Source of the DNA: an uncultured Thermoproteales archaeon
Lineage (GTDB): Archaea > Thermoproteota > Thermoprotei > Thermoproteales > Thermoproteaceae
NCBI GenBank assembly: GCA_946480885.1
Contig: CAMLLK010000092.1
Coordinates: 1-5,233 of the forward strand
Length of the DNA: 5,233 nt
Reading direction: 5' to 3'
Below, one piece after another: positions 1 through 5,047 of the stretch. A program made the translations under genes and the position numbers. The notes under the pieces were generated by a model, which saw only the letters and a list, made by a program, of their open reading frames with translations, had not been told where the DNA came from and did not search any database. Position 1 is the first letter of the stretch, and every line of letters begins with the position of its first letter.

Positions 1-402
1 GTCGGCCACATAGGCGAAGTGAGATGCTCCCAAATGTTCCTCCCCTATTGCAATTGTAGGGGTTTGAAATACTCTATAGAGTAAAGACGCCGCCTCTCTA
101 CTCTGGGGGAGGGCGTTTATCCCATCTAAAATCACTACATCTGGTGAATATTCATAAAACTTCTCCACAACGTTAGAAAACAATATGTCTGTGTCAGAGA
201 TAGAGACGTAGTCTAATACAATATACCTCGACGGGTCTAATCCAAGGCTTGAAATTTTCAACTTTACCTTATTCTCTGTTTCGTAGAAGCCGATGTATAA
301 AATCCTCTGTCCTATCTGAGATGCGGCGTATAGAGCAAGTGAAGTTTTACCAGAACCAGGCGGGCCGTATATTAAGACAAATCCCTGAAATAGATTCTTC
401 AT
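1..402 (-). CDS. KaiC/RecA-like P-loop ATPase, C-terminus beyond window edge
   Basis: Partial gene: 134 codons from ATG at 402 remain open to base 1, where the window cuts it. The protein has a Walker A motif GPPGSGKT at residues 13-20, preceded by a hydrophobic strand (FVLIY). A KaiC-like segment LYIGFYETENK follows (about 35-45), and the Walker B strand is VVILDG with D93. This order is the core of RecA-superfamily ATPases of the KaiC/RadA-related archaeal type, which act in the cytoplasm. The partner or substrate is not evident. It aligns along its whole visible length with the ATPase encoded divergently at 879-1853, with a matching start-to-Walker A distance, so the two are paralogues. 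Its ATG overlaps the stop of the upstream 97-codon gene (ATGA), and no strong Shine-Dalgarno is visible, so translational coupling is likely. ATPase fold is confident; biological role is unknown. Confidence 0.85.
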   Translation of the reverse strand, partial: MKNLFQGFVLIYGPPGSGKTSLALYAASQIGQRILYIGFYETENKVKLKISSLGLDPSRYIVLDYVSISDTDILFSNVVEKFYEYSPDVVILDGINALPQSREAASLLYRVFQTPTIAIGEEHLGASHFAYVAD

Positions 403-692
403 AGATTCTCTAGATACTCTACAAATTTTTTCCACCCCTCGGGGCTTTTCAACGCAGCAGCTGCAATGTTTGGACTAACGCCGTATTTCTTCACATATTC
501 TACAAAAAGCGTAATTAACAACTCGGCGTTGTGTCTCCCGAGGTCTTGTTCTACGTAGTGAAATAAAAGCCACGGCCTCTCAAAAATATCGTCGAGCGTA
601 GCCCCCCTTCTCCTAATTTTAAACTCTACAATAGCTCTCAGTGGAATCCCCAGTGAAAAATAGAAATTCCTAAACAATTGAACTGCGTCCAC
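399..692 (-). CDS. Small conserved-looking protein of unknown function, coupled to ATPase
   Basis: 97 residues, not recognised as a named family. The start is GTG at 692. An upstream ATG at 705 is out of frame and meets a stop at once, and the TATA box at 711-720 sits about 23 bases before the GTG, as expected for a leaderless message. The protein looks all-alpha, soluble and charged, with no signal peptide, membrane segment or cysteine pair. From memory, the spacing of the central part (GATLDDIFERPWLLFHYVEQ, then RHNAELLITLFVEYVKKYGV) resembles archaeal NitrOD5/DUF3227-type domains, where a 'D-I-x-x-x-P' turn precedes two helices. This is a weak resemblance and needs a profile search. Its TGA overlaps the ATG of the leftward KaiC-like ATPase, so the two are very probably one operon and may work together. 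Confidence 0.75.
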   Translation of the reverse strand: MDAVQLFRNFYFSLGIPLRAIVEFKIRRRGATLDDIFERPWLLFHYVEQDLGRHNAELLITLFVEYVKKYGVSPNIAAAALKSPEGWKKFVEYLENL

Positions 693-710
693 GCCGTTTC
701 TACATCAATT

Positions 711-720
711 GTTTAAAAGC
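711..720 (-). promoter_or_regulatory. TATA box for the 97-codon gene/ATPase operon
   Basis: On the minus strand this reads GCTTTTAAAC, with purine-rich AAAG just upstream as a possible BRE. The T/A step is about 22-23 bases before GTG 692, the same spacing as at the other starts in the window, which predicts a leaderless transcript. Confidence 0.6.
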
Positions 721-736
721 TTTGTGATATAGACCA

Positions 737-749
737 TAAAGTATAATAA
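737..749 (+). promoter_or_regulatory. Possible TATA element for the C/D box sRNA
   Basis: The A/T-rich stretch taaagtataataa lies about 24-26 bases before the expected 5' end (about 762-767) of the candidate sRNA. It is weaker than the protein-gene promoters nearby and is assigned only by its position. Confidence 0.35.
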
Positions 750-763
750 CGGCGTAGTGTAGA

Positions 764-823
764 CAAATGTGATGTAGCCAGGCGCTGCCGATATGTGAAG
801 AAAGCTCGAGAGGTCTGATATTG
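764..823 (+). ncRNA. Candidate C/D box methylation-guide sRNA
   Basis: The motifs occur in the order and spacing of archaeal C/D box sRNAs. The C box is GTGATGT at 769-775 (one mismatch to RUGAUGA). A 12-nt D' guide follows at 776-787, then D' box CCGA at 788-791 (one mismatch to CUGA) and a 3-nt spacer. The C' box is GTGAAGA at 795-801 (one mismatch), the D guide is 13 nt at 802-814, and the D box is a perfect CTGA at 815-818. Flanking CAA and TTG could close a short terminal stem. Such RNAs bind L7Ae, Nop5 and fibrillarin and direct 2'-O-methylation opposite the fifth guide nucleotide upstream of D or D'. Here those positions are G810 (target C) and C783 (target G). The D guide complements a tRNA-Glu(CUC)-like anticodon arm; the D' target is unassigned. 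The gap it fills is the only large intergenic space in the window. Exact ends are estimated. Confidence 0.55.
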
Positions 824-850
824 TTATACTCACTATGTAGCACCGAAAGA

Positions 851-858
851 GATAAAAG
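851..858 (+). promoter_or_regulatory. TATA box for the rightward ATPase gene
   Basis: GATAAAAG has its T/A step about 25 bases before GTG 879 and about 34 before ATG 888. This favours the GTG as a leaderless start. Confidence 0.5.
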
Positions 859-878
859 ATTTACTACAAGGGCGCAAT

Positions 879-1853
879 GTGTTGGAGATGTTTAAGGTAT
901 CTAGTGAGGGTCTGACTCTTATCTACGGACCCCCAGGCGCTGGCAAGACGACGCTGGCGGTTAAAATAGCCAGCGAAATTTCAGATAAGATCTTGTGGAT
1001 CTCTACTACAGAAAGTCCAAAATTTTTAAAAAAGATCGCCGCTAGACTAGGCGCAGATTTAACAAAATTTAACTTTTTAGACTTCCCCCGGGCTTTTAGA
1101 GAAGATATAATTAAATACATTATTGAACATATATACAGATACGAGGCGTTGGTGATAGACTCTATAAATGGGATTTCGTACTCTCTCCCCAATCTAGAAA
1201 AATTAGCACACTCCGTTTTGTACCAAATATCGCAAGAAAGGCCAGTGGTCTTAGTCTCGGAAGAGGGGTCTACTAAACTACACTATATCTCCGACCACAT
1301 ATTCCACATATGGTATCGAAAAAACAGTCTAGGTCATATAATCCGCTATCTACAACTTGAAAAATCTAGAAGCCAACCGCCGAGTCCACGTTATCTAATT
1401 GAATTTTTAGAAGACGGCATATTTTACGTCTATACAAAAGAAAAAACTACAAGTTTTGAAATAGTCTACGACCCACACCTCAACGCTAAAATTGTACGAG
1501 GAGGTGAACTCTGTATAGCCGCTACAGACTTAGAAAAACTTTTAAGGCTTCTCCAAGAGATTAAAAACAAGTCGATATTTATACAGATCGGGCCGTTGTC
1601 AATATTTAAAAGACTCGGCTTTAGAGAAGAAGAGTTATTCACAGTGAAGACTTTTCAAGACTTGTTTAAACTAATCCGAATGGATAGACGAGGTTTGAGG
1701 TATTTAGTTGTAAGTGGATTTTTAAATCTCAACAACGACGAGGTATTAGACTACGAAGTAGTTCTTTCTACTATCTCAGACAATGTAGATAGTTTAATCT
1801 ATGTAGAAGAAGACTTGAAAAAACTAAATTGTCTACAAACACTCCAGATATAG
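879..1853 (+). CDS. KaiC/RecA-like P-loop ATPase with extra C-terminal region
   Basis: 324 residues from GTG 879. ATG 888 (residue 4) is a serious alternative that matches the paralogue's N-terminus better, while the TATA spacing supports 879. Walker A is GPPGAGKTT at 17-25. The KaiC-like strand and acidic residue are in LWISTTESPKFL (39-50), and Walker B is ALVIDSINGI with D94. LEKSRSQPPSPRYLIEF (160-176), followed by EDGI, recalls the 'K-x-R-x-S...Y-x-I...GI' strand pair at the end of KaiC domains. Residues 1-190 are therefore one RecA-type domain. Residues 195-324 alternate hydrophobic strands and charged helices but show no second Walker A; I do not recognise this part. It is the divergent paralogue of the ATPase at 1-402. 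The coding region is markedly A/T-rich (roughly one third G+C by eye) with many ATA, AAA and TTA codons, unlike the genes to its right. Family is confident; function is unknown. Confidence 0.85.
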   Translation: MLEMFKVSSEGLTLIYGPPGAGKTTLAVKIASEISDKILWISTTESPKFLKKIAARLGADLTKFNFLDFPRAFREDIIKYIIEHIYRYEALVIDSINGISYSLPNLEKLAHSVLYQISQERPVVLVSEEGSTKLHYISDHIFHIWYRKNSLGHIIRYLQLEKSRSQPPSPRYLIEFLEDGIFYVYTKEKTTSFEIVYDPHLNAKIVRGGELCIAATDLEKLLRLLQEIKNKSIFIQIGPLSIFKRLGFREEELFTVKTFQDLFKLIRMDRRGLRYLVVSGFLNLNNDEVLDYEVVLSTISDNVDSLIYVEEDLKKLNCLQTLQI

Positions 1854-1862
1854 ACGGGCGAG

Positions 1863-1873
1863 TTTTAAAAAAT
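1863..1873 (+). promoter_or_regulatory. TATA box for the TatD-like hydrolase gene
   Basis: TTTTAAAAAAT lies between the previous stop (1853) and ATG 1890. The T/A step is 23-24 bases before the ATG and there is no Shine-Dalgarno, so the message is predicted to be leaderless. The T-run may also help end the upstream transcript. Confidence 0.6.
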
Positions 1874-1889
1874 ATTCTAACTCTACGCC

Positions 1890-2747
1890 ATGGCCTTTGA
1901 CAACCACGCACATGCAAATGAACTCACTGGGCTGGGGGCGGCTGAAGTCGTAAAGAGATTCAAGGCCGCTGGAGGCAGGGGGATTGTCTTCGTCTCGCTT
2001 TTGACTTGGTCGATAGGCGGGAGGCCAGGCGATAGAGATTGGGTGAGGCGACTCTACGATCACACTGTACAGAACGCCGAGATTGCAAAGAAGGCAGGTC
2101 TGGCCGCGGGGGCCGTAGTGGGGGTACACCCAGCCGAATGTGTAAAACTCCTAGAGGCAGGTTGGAGCCCCGTAGAGGTTTTGGAATTTATGAAATGGGC
2201 CGTCGACCTAGCTGTTAAGTACGTCGAAGAGGGGCGCGCGGTGGGGATAGGCGAGTTCGGCCGGCCCCACTGGTCGGTGGGGAGAGATGTCTTAAGTCTA
2301 TGTAACGAAGTTATTCTATACGTTCTATCAAGAGCTAAAGACGTCGACGCTGCGGTACATCTACACTTAGAGAGAGGCGGCCAGTGGACTGTAGACTCTG
2401 TGGCTGAGTTGGCGTCGAAGGCGGGGATAGAGCCGAGGCGCGTAGTTATGCACCACATAGAGGGGGCCTTGGCAGGCTACGCCTATATGAAAGGCCTCTC
2501 TCCCTCTGTGCCCATGGGGCGGAGGGGCGAGTTCGAAGAGGCTTTGAAGTGGGGACCTGTCTTTGTAGTAGAGAGCGACTTTCTCGACGACAATTCACGG
2601 CCCGGCGCAGTGATGCCGCCATGGACACTGGCCTCGAAATTAAGACGTTTTTTAGAGGCGGGGATTTTGTCTAAAGACGATATATATAAAATATGTGTAG
2701 AAAATATACGAAAGATATATAGGTGGCTACCTCTTGAGGTTCTGTAA
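1890..2747 (+). CDS. TatD-related metal-dependent hydrolase (TIM-barrel)
   Basis: 285 residues, a usual length for this family. Putative metal and catalytic residues appear in the canonical order of TatD/amidohydrolase barrels. HxH is in FDNHAHAN (H6, H8) at the end of strand 1, then GVHP (H80), GIGEFGRPH (E122), AVHLHLERG (H157/H159), VMHHIEG (H188/H189) and VESDFLDD (D230). The enzyme should be a cytoplasmic two-metal hydrolase. The best-known relatives are TatD DNases, but archaeal members of this branch (annotated as predicted TIM-barrel metal-dependent hydrolases) have no firm substrate, so DNase activity should not be assumed. ATG 1890 is chosen because the TATA box is correctly spaced and the HxH strand begins at residue 3. 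It has its own promoter and converges on the aminotransferase gene, overlapping its end by 21 bp. G+C is visibly higher than in the ATPase gene upstream. Confidence 0.88.
   Translation: MAFDNHAHANELTGLGAAEVVKRFKAAGGRGIVFVSLLTWSIGGRPGDRDWVRRLYDHTVQNAEIAKKAGLAAGAVVGVHPAECVKLLEAGWSPVEVLEFMKWAVDLAVKYVEEGRAVGIGEFGRPHWSVGRDVLSLCNEVILYVLSRAKDVDAAVHLHLERGGQWTVDSVAELASKAGIEPRRVVMHHIEGALAGYAYMKGLSPSVPMGRRGEFEEALKWGPVFVVESDFLDDNSRPGAVMPPWTLASKLRRFLEAGILSKDDIYKICVENIRKIYRWLPLEVL
2727..2747. other. Tail-to-tail overlap of two convergent genes
   Basis: The hydrolase stop TAA (2745-2747, +) lies inside the aminotransferase reading frame, and the aminotransferase stop TAG (2729-2727, -) lies inside the hydrolase frame. 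These 21 bp therefore code on both strands, and the two mRNAs must be complementary at their 3' ends. Confidence 0.85.
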
Positions 2748-3941
2748 TACTTTTTTAAACGCGGCGGCGGTGTCCACTGCGTCTTGTTCAGATAGATTAG
2801 GCATTACTAACAACGAAACTACCCTCTCGGCAGCCCACTCGGCGTTTGGCAGAGAGTCGTATCTAATCTTCTTGCCGTAGAATGGACAACTCCAGGGGCA
2901 GCCCCTCCCGTGTCCCTCTTGGCGTTGGAAAAGCGGCGTTTTATAAAGAGGCGTGGGGTACGCCACGAAGACATTGCCGACCCCCTCAGCCCTTAGAGCA
3001 TCGACGATATAGTCTCTAGGCTTTTTCAACTTCTCTATGTTTAATAAGATTTGTACTAGATGCCAGCTGTGTTTCATATAAGGCCTCGGCTTCGGCACCG
3101 CGATGAGGTCTCCCTCTAGGGGGGCGAGTTCTTCTAACAACGTCTTTACGTAGGCCTCTCTCTTTCTTTGGAGCTCTTGTAGTTGTTTTAGTTGGTAATA
3201 TGCGAGAACTCCTTGTATCTCCCCCATTCTGTAGTTGTACCCCAACATCTCGTAGTTGTATTTAGCCACTTCTCCATGTGATCTTATAAGCCTCGCCCTT
3301 TCGCCGTAGGCAGCTATGTCAGTAGCGACGGCACCCCCCTCTCCCGAGGTTATGTGTTTTGTGGCGTAGAAACTAAAAGTAGAGATATGCCCCATAGTAC
3401 CTGTCTTCCTCCCTCTATACTCTGCGCCGAGAGCTTGCGCCACGTCTTCTACTATTTTTAAATTATGTCTCTCAGCAACTTTCTTTATCTCGTCCATCTC
3501 GGCGGGCATCCCAGCCAAATGTACAACCACCACTGCTTTTGTTCTATCTGTCACTTTCTCCTCCACCGACGACGGGTCAATGTTTAAAGTCTCTCTGTTG
3601 ATGTCTGCAAATACGGGCACTGCGTTTGCATGAAGTACCGCCGTGGCGCTTGCGGCGAAGGTGAAGGGCGTTGTTATCACCTCATCGCCGGGCCCCACGC
3701 CTAAGGCTTTTAAAGCCACATGTAGAGCCACGGTGCCGTTAGCCACGGCGTATACATACTTCACTCCTAAATATGTAGCCATTTCTCTTTCCAACGCCTT
3801 TACCCACTTGCCATGTGGAGCAGTCAAGACGCCGGACTTTAACACCTCTCCGATGGCGTTTAAAACCTCGTCGCTGTATATAACCGGCCTAGCCACTATT
3901 GGAGAACTACGTATCGGCCTACCGCCTTCTATTGCTAGCAT
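2727..3941 (-). CDS. DegT/DnrJ/EryC1/StrS-family PLP aminotransferase
   Basis: 404 residues from ATG 3941. This is a fold-type I PLP enzyme of the sugar/cyclitol aminotransferase family. Recognisable in order: ANGTVALHVALKALGVGPGD (67-86) and ITTPFTFAAS (PLP phosphate and substrate pocket). VEDVAQALGAEY (164-175) has D166 for the pyridine nitrogen, and FSFYATKHITSGEGG (189-203) has K195 as the Schiff-base lysine. GYNYRMGEIQ (234-243) follows. A C-terminal GCPWSCPFYGKK segment holds C348 and C352. Family members transfer an amino group, usually from glutamate or glutamine, to keto-sugars or keto-inositols for surface polysaccharides, glycans or secondary metabolites. No other sugar genes are in the window, so the substrate is open. 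An in-frame extension to 4061 would run over the divergent membrane gene and is not used; the TATA box 23 bases before 3941 supports the chosen leaderless start. Confidence 0.92.
   Translation of the reverse strand: MLAIEGGRPIRSSPIVARPVIYSDEVLNAIGEVLKSGVLTAPHGKWVKALEREMATYLGVKYVYAVANGTVALHVALKALGVGPGDEVITTPFTFAASATAVLHANAVPVFADINRETLNIDPSSVEEKVTDRTKAVVVVHLAGMPAEMDEIKKVAERHNLKIVEDVAQALGAEYRGRKTGTMGHISTFSFYATKHITSGEGGAVATDIAAYGERARLIRSHGEVAKYNYEMLGYNYRMGEIQGVLAYYQLKQLQELQRKREAYVKTLLEELAPLEGDLIAVPKPRPYMKHSWHLVQILLNIEKLKKPRDYIVDALRAEGVGNVFVAYPTPLYKTPLFQRQEGHGRGCPWSCPFYGKKIRYDSLPNAEWAAERVVSLLVMPNLSEQDAVDTAAAFKKVLQNLKR
2751..2756 (+). terminator. Possible U-tract terminator after the hydrolase gene
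   Basis: A run of six T begins four bases after the hydrolase stop, inside the antisense aminotransferase coding region. Archaeal RNA polymerase often terminates at such tracts without a hairpin. No stem is visible. Confidence 0.35.
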
Positions 3942-3943
3942 AG

Positions 3944-3952
3944 TTTTAAAAA
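3944..3952 (+). promoter_or_regulatory. TATA box for the membrane protein gene
   Basis: TTTTAAAAA has its T/A step 23-24 bases before ATG 3971, the same geometry as at 1863-1873. It begins three bases beyond the start codon of the opposing aminotransferase gene. Confidence 0.6.
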
Positions 3953-3959
3953 CCTCAGT

Positions 3960-3967
3960 CTTATAAA
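3960..3967 (-). promoter_or_regulatory. TATA box for the aminotransferase gene
   Basis: On the minus strand this reads TTTATAAG, centred about 23 bases before ATG 3941. It ends four bases short of the opposite gene's ATG at 3971 and supports 3941 as the true aminotransferase start. Confidence 0.6.
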
Positions 3968-3970
3968 TAT

Positions 3971-4405
3971 ATGAAGTGGCTTTACGCTGTATACATCTTC
4001 TACTGGCTCTCAGTGGCGACGGCGGCGGTTTTAGCCATGTTAGAAGGACCTCTAATCCCACCCGAAGATTTTAAAAAAAGTATTGAGGAGGTGAAGTCTA
4101 AGACGTATCTGGAGCGTCTAGCTCAAAGTCTAATAGATGTTGCTCTGGCGGCGGTTTTTTCATACCCCGGCGTCTTCCTAGCGGCGTCTCTATACGGCGT
4201 GATGACAATAGCCCTCCTCGACGCCTACGGTTTGTCAAACGCGATTGTGTACATGGCGTTTGTAAATGTATACCTCTACATTCTATACCAAGTTGCTAGG
4301 TGGCACCCCGCGGCGCTTTGGATACAGAGGAGAAAAATCAATTGGAAGATGTATGCGCTATGGCTCTTAGCCGCTGTGTCTGTAGCAGGCGTCCTATCCG
4401 TCTAG
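3971..4405 (+). CDS. Small polytopic membrane protein, function unknown
   Basis: 144 residues, family not recognised. Hydrophobic segments by eye: about 3-24, about 55-84 (long, possibly one kinked or two short helices), about 88-108 and about 126-143. A charged, soluble-looking stretch lies between the first two (PEDFKKSIEEVKSKTYLERL, about 31-50). Positive residues (ARWH, IQRRKINWK) cluster at 109-126, between the last two segments, and probably mark the cytoplasmic side. It starts at the ATG with a well-spaced TATA box, so it is probably leaderless, and is divergent from the aminotransferase. It ends on a CTAG shared with the convergent Fe-S assembly gene. There are no catalytic motifs or cysteines. 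A link to the aminotransferase is possible from the shared promoter region but unproven. Confidence 0.75.
   Translation: MKWLYAVYIFYWLSVATAAVLAMLEGPLIPPEDFKKSIEEVKSKTYLERLAQSLIDVALAAVFSYPGVFLAASLYGVMTIALLDAYGLSNAIVYMAFVNVYLYILYQVARWHPAALWIQRRKINWKMYALWLLAAVSVAGVLSV
4402..4405. other. Palindromic CTAG giving both stop codons
   Basis: TAG at 4403-4405 (+) ends the membrane protein gene and TAG at 4404-4402 (-) ends the DUF59 gene. The two convergent coding regions thus overlap by exactly four bases. Confidence 0.9.
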
Positions 4406-4785
4406 ACTTGCTGCGCCGCTTGGTATTGCTCAACTATGTCGTAGCCATAGATAGCTTTAAACATCTCTCTACCGGCCGGCGTCATTTGAGTGGGGTCCCA
4501 CGGCTTCTCAAAGTCCACCTCTACCTCTACGTCTTTTGCCTCGGGGATTGCCGACTGAATTGCATATCCCACTTCTTGAGCCACAGAGCCGGCCACGGGG
4601 CAGCCCACGGCTGTGAGAGTCATAACTACTTTCAACACGCCGTCTTGAAGCTCCACCTTTCTAATTAAGCCCAAGTCGTATACATTTATGGGGATCTCCG
4701 GGTCGTACACCTCTCTCAACACCTCTACAACTTTCTTCGCCTTGTCTAAAGGGAGATTAGTCTCAAAGACAGGCTTTTCGTCCAT
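4402..4785 (-). CDS. DUF59/MIP18-family Fe-S assembly protein (SufT/PaaD-like)
   Basis: 127 residues. The MIP18 (DUF59) fold is indicated by VLREVYDPEIPINVYDLGLI (about 22-41), the hallmark 'V-x-DPE(I/L)xxN-(I/V)-x-DLGL(I/V)' segment. VVMTLTAVGCPVAG follows, with the conserved cysteine C62, then a strand VEVEVDFEKPWDPTQMTP (about 86-103), typical of the family's C-terminal half. Relatives (SufT, the PaaD maturation factor, eukaryotic CIA2/MIP18) help insert Fe-S clusters into target proteins in the cytoplasm. ATG 4785 is chosen because the conserved domain begins soon after it and a TATA-like TTTTTAAC is about 24 bases upstream. It is divergent from a TusA-type sulfur carrier with 48 bp between the starts, which suggests a shared sulfur or Fe-S role. 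Its stop overlaps that of the membrane protein gene. Confidence 0.9.
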   Translation of the reverse strand: MDEKPVFETNLPLDKAKKVVEVLREVYDPEIPINVYDLGLIRKVELQDGVLKVVMTLTAVGCPVAGSVAQEVGYAIQSAIPEAKDVEVEVDFEKPWDPTQMTPAGREMFKAIYGYDIVEQYQAAQQV

Positions 4786-4802
4786 ATTAACTACTTCGTT
4801 TA

Positions 4803-4820
4803 CTAGTTAAAAATTTATAA
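4803..4820. promoter_or_regulatory. Shared bidirectional TATA core between DUF59 and TusA genes
   Basis: The A/T-rich block has a TTAA core at 4807-4810. Its T/A step is about 24 bases from the minus-strand ATG (4785) and about 25 from the plus-strand ATG (4834), the spacing expected for leaderless starts in both directions. The second A/T element, TTTATAA at 4814-4820, is too near ATG 4834 to be its TATA box. The two preinitiation complexes could not occupy the core together, so the genes may compete or be co-regulated. Confidence 0.5.
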
Positions 4821-4833
4821 CGAATGATAATAT

Positions 4834-5046
4834 ATGCAGACACTCGACGTGTCGGGAATGCAATGCCCAGACCCACTTAAGACAGTAGCCTCGGCTCTGG
4901 CCTCTGCCCCCCAGGGTGCGAAGTTTAAAATTATTACTGACGACTACGTCTGTTACGTCATGTTGAGACGGCTGATGTCTATTAACGAAGTGAAGATTTT
5001 AGAGTCTGAGGAGAGCGGCCCCTATGTGTTAATAGTGGAGAAGTAG
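4834..5046 (+). CDS. tusA: TusA/SirA-family sulfur carrier protein
   Basis: 70 residues, within the 70-80 usual for the family. The signature is [15 protein letters not shown] at 4-18, the 'LDxxGxxCPxP' active site with C11 as the persulfide-carrying cysteine. It is followed by a helix, the strand FKIITDD (31-37), a second helix and a final strand YVLIVEK. A second cysteine, C40, lies just after the DD turn and is not part of the family signature. TusA proteins pass sulfur as a persulfide between desulfurases or rhodaneses and acceptors for thio-tRNA, molybdenum cofactor or dissimilatory sulfur metabolism; which one applies here cannot be read from the sequence. It is probably leaderless from the shared promoter with the DUF59 gene and is the first gene of an operon with the flavin-reductase-like gene one base downstream. 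Confidence 0.9.
   Translation: MQTLDVSGMQCPDPLKTVASALASAPQGAKFKIITDDYVCYVMLRRLMSINEVKILESEESGPYVLIVEK
5037..5040 (+). promoter_or_regulatory. Shine-Dalgarno-like GGAG before the flavin-reductase gene
   Basis: GGAG inside the end of the TusA gene, seven bases before ATG 5048. It is the clearest ribosome-binding site at an internal operon position in the window, while operon-first genes lack one. Confidence 0.5.
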
Positions 5047-5047
5047 T

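Noticed and set aside
923..1192. Minus-strand open frame of 89 codons
   Set aside because: It lies wholly antisense to the P-loop domain of the rightward ATPase, and its protein has no recognisable motifs.
879..1853. Circadian-clock KaiC
   Set aside because: Only one RecA-type domain with a P-loop is present, there are no kaiA/kaiB neighbours, and the KaiC-like superfamily is widespread in archaea with unrelated roles.
1833..2628. Three minus-strand open frames (1833-2129, 2060-2458, 2446-2628)
   Set aside because: They are mirror frames of the G+C-rich TatD-like gene, with low-complexity Arg/Ser/Pro-rich translations and no promoter.
3643..3966. Plus-strand open frame of 107 codons
   Set aside because: Antisense to the conserved PLP-binding part of the aminotransferase, with no supporting motif or promoter.
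3942..4061. N-terminal extension of the aminotransferase to an ATG at 4061
   Set aside because: The added 40 residues have no family similarity, overlap the divergent membrane gene and ignore the correctly spaced TATA box for ATG 3941.
4300..4668. Plus-strand open frame of 122 codons
   Set aside because: It overlaps the membrane protein gene in another frame and the DUF59 gene antisense; its Cys/His/Arg-rich translation resembles no protein family.
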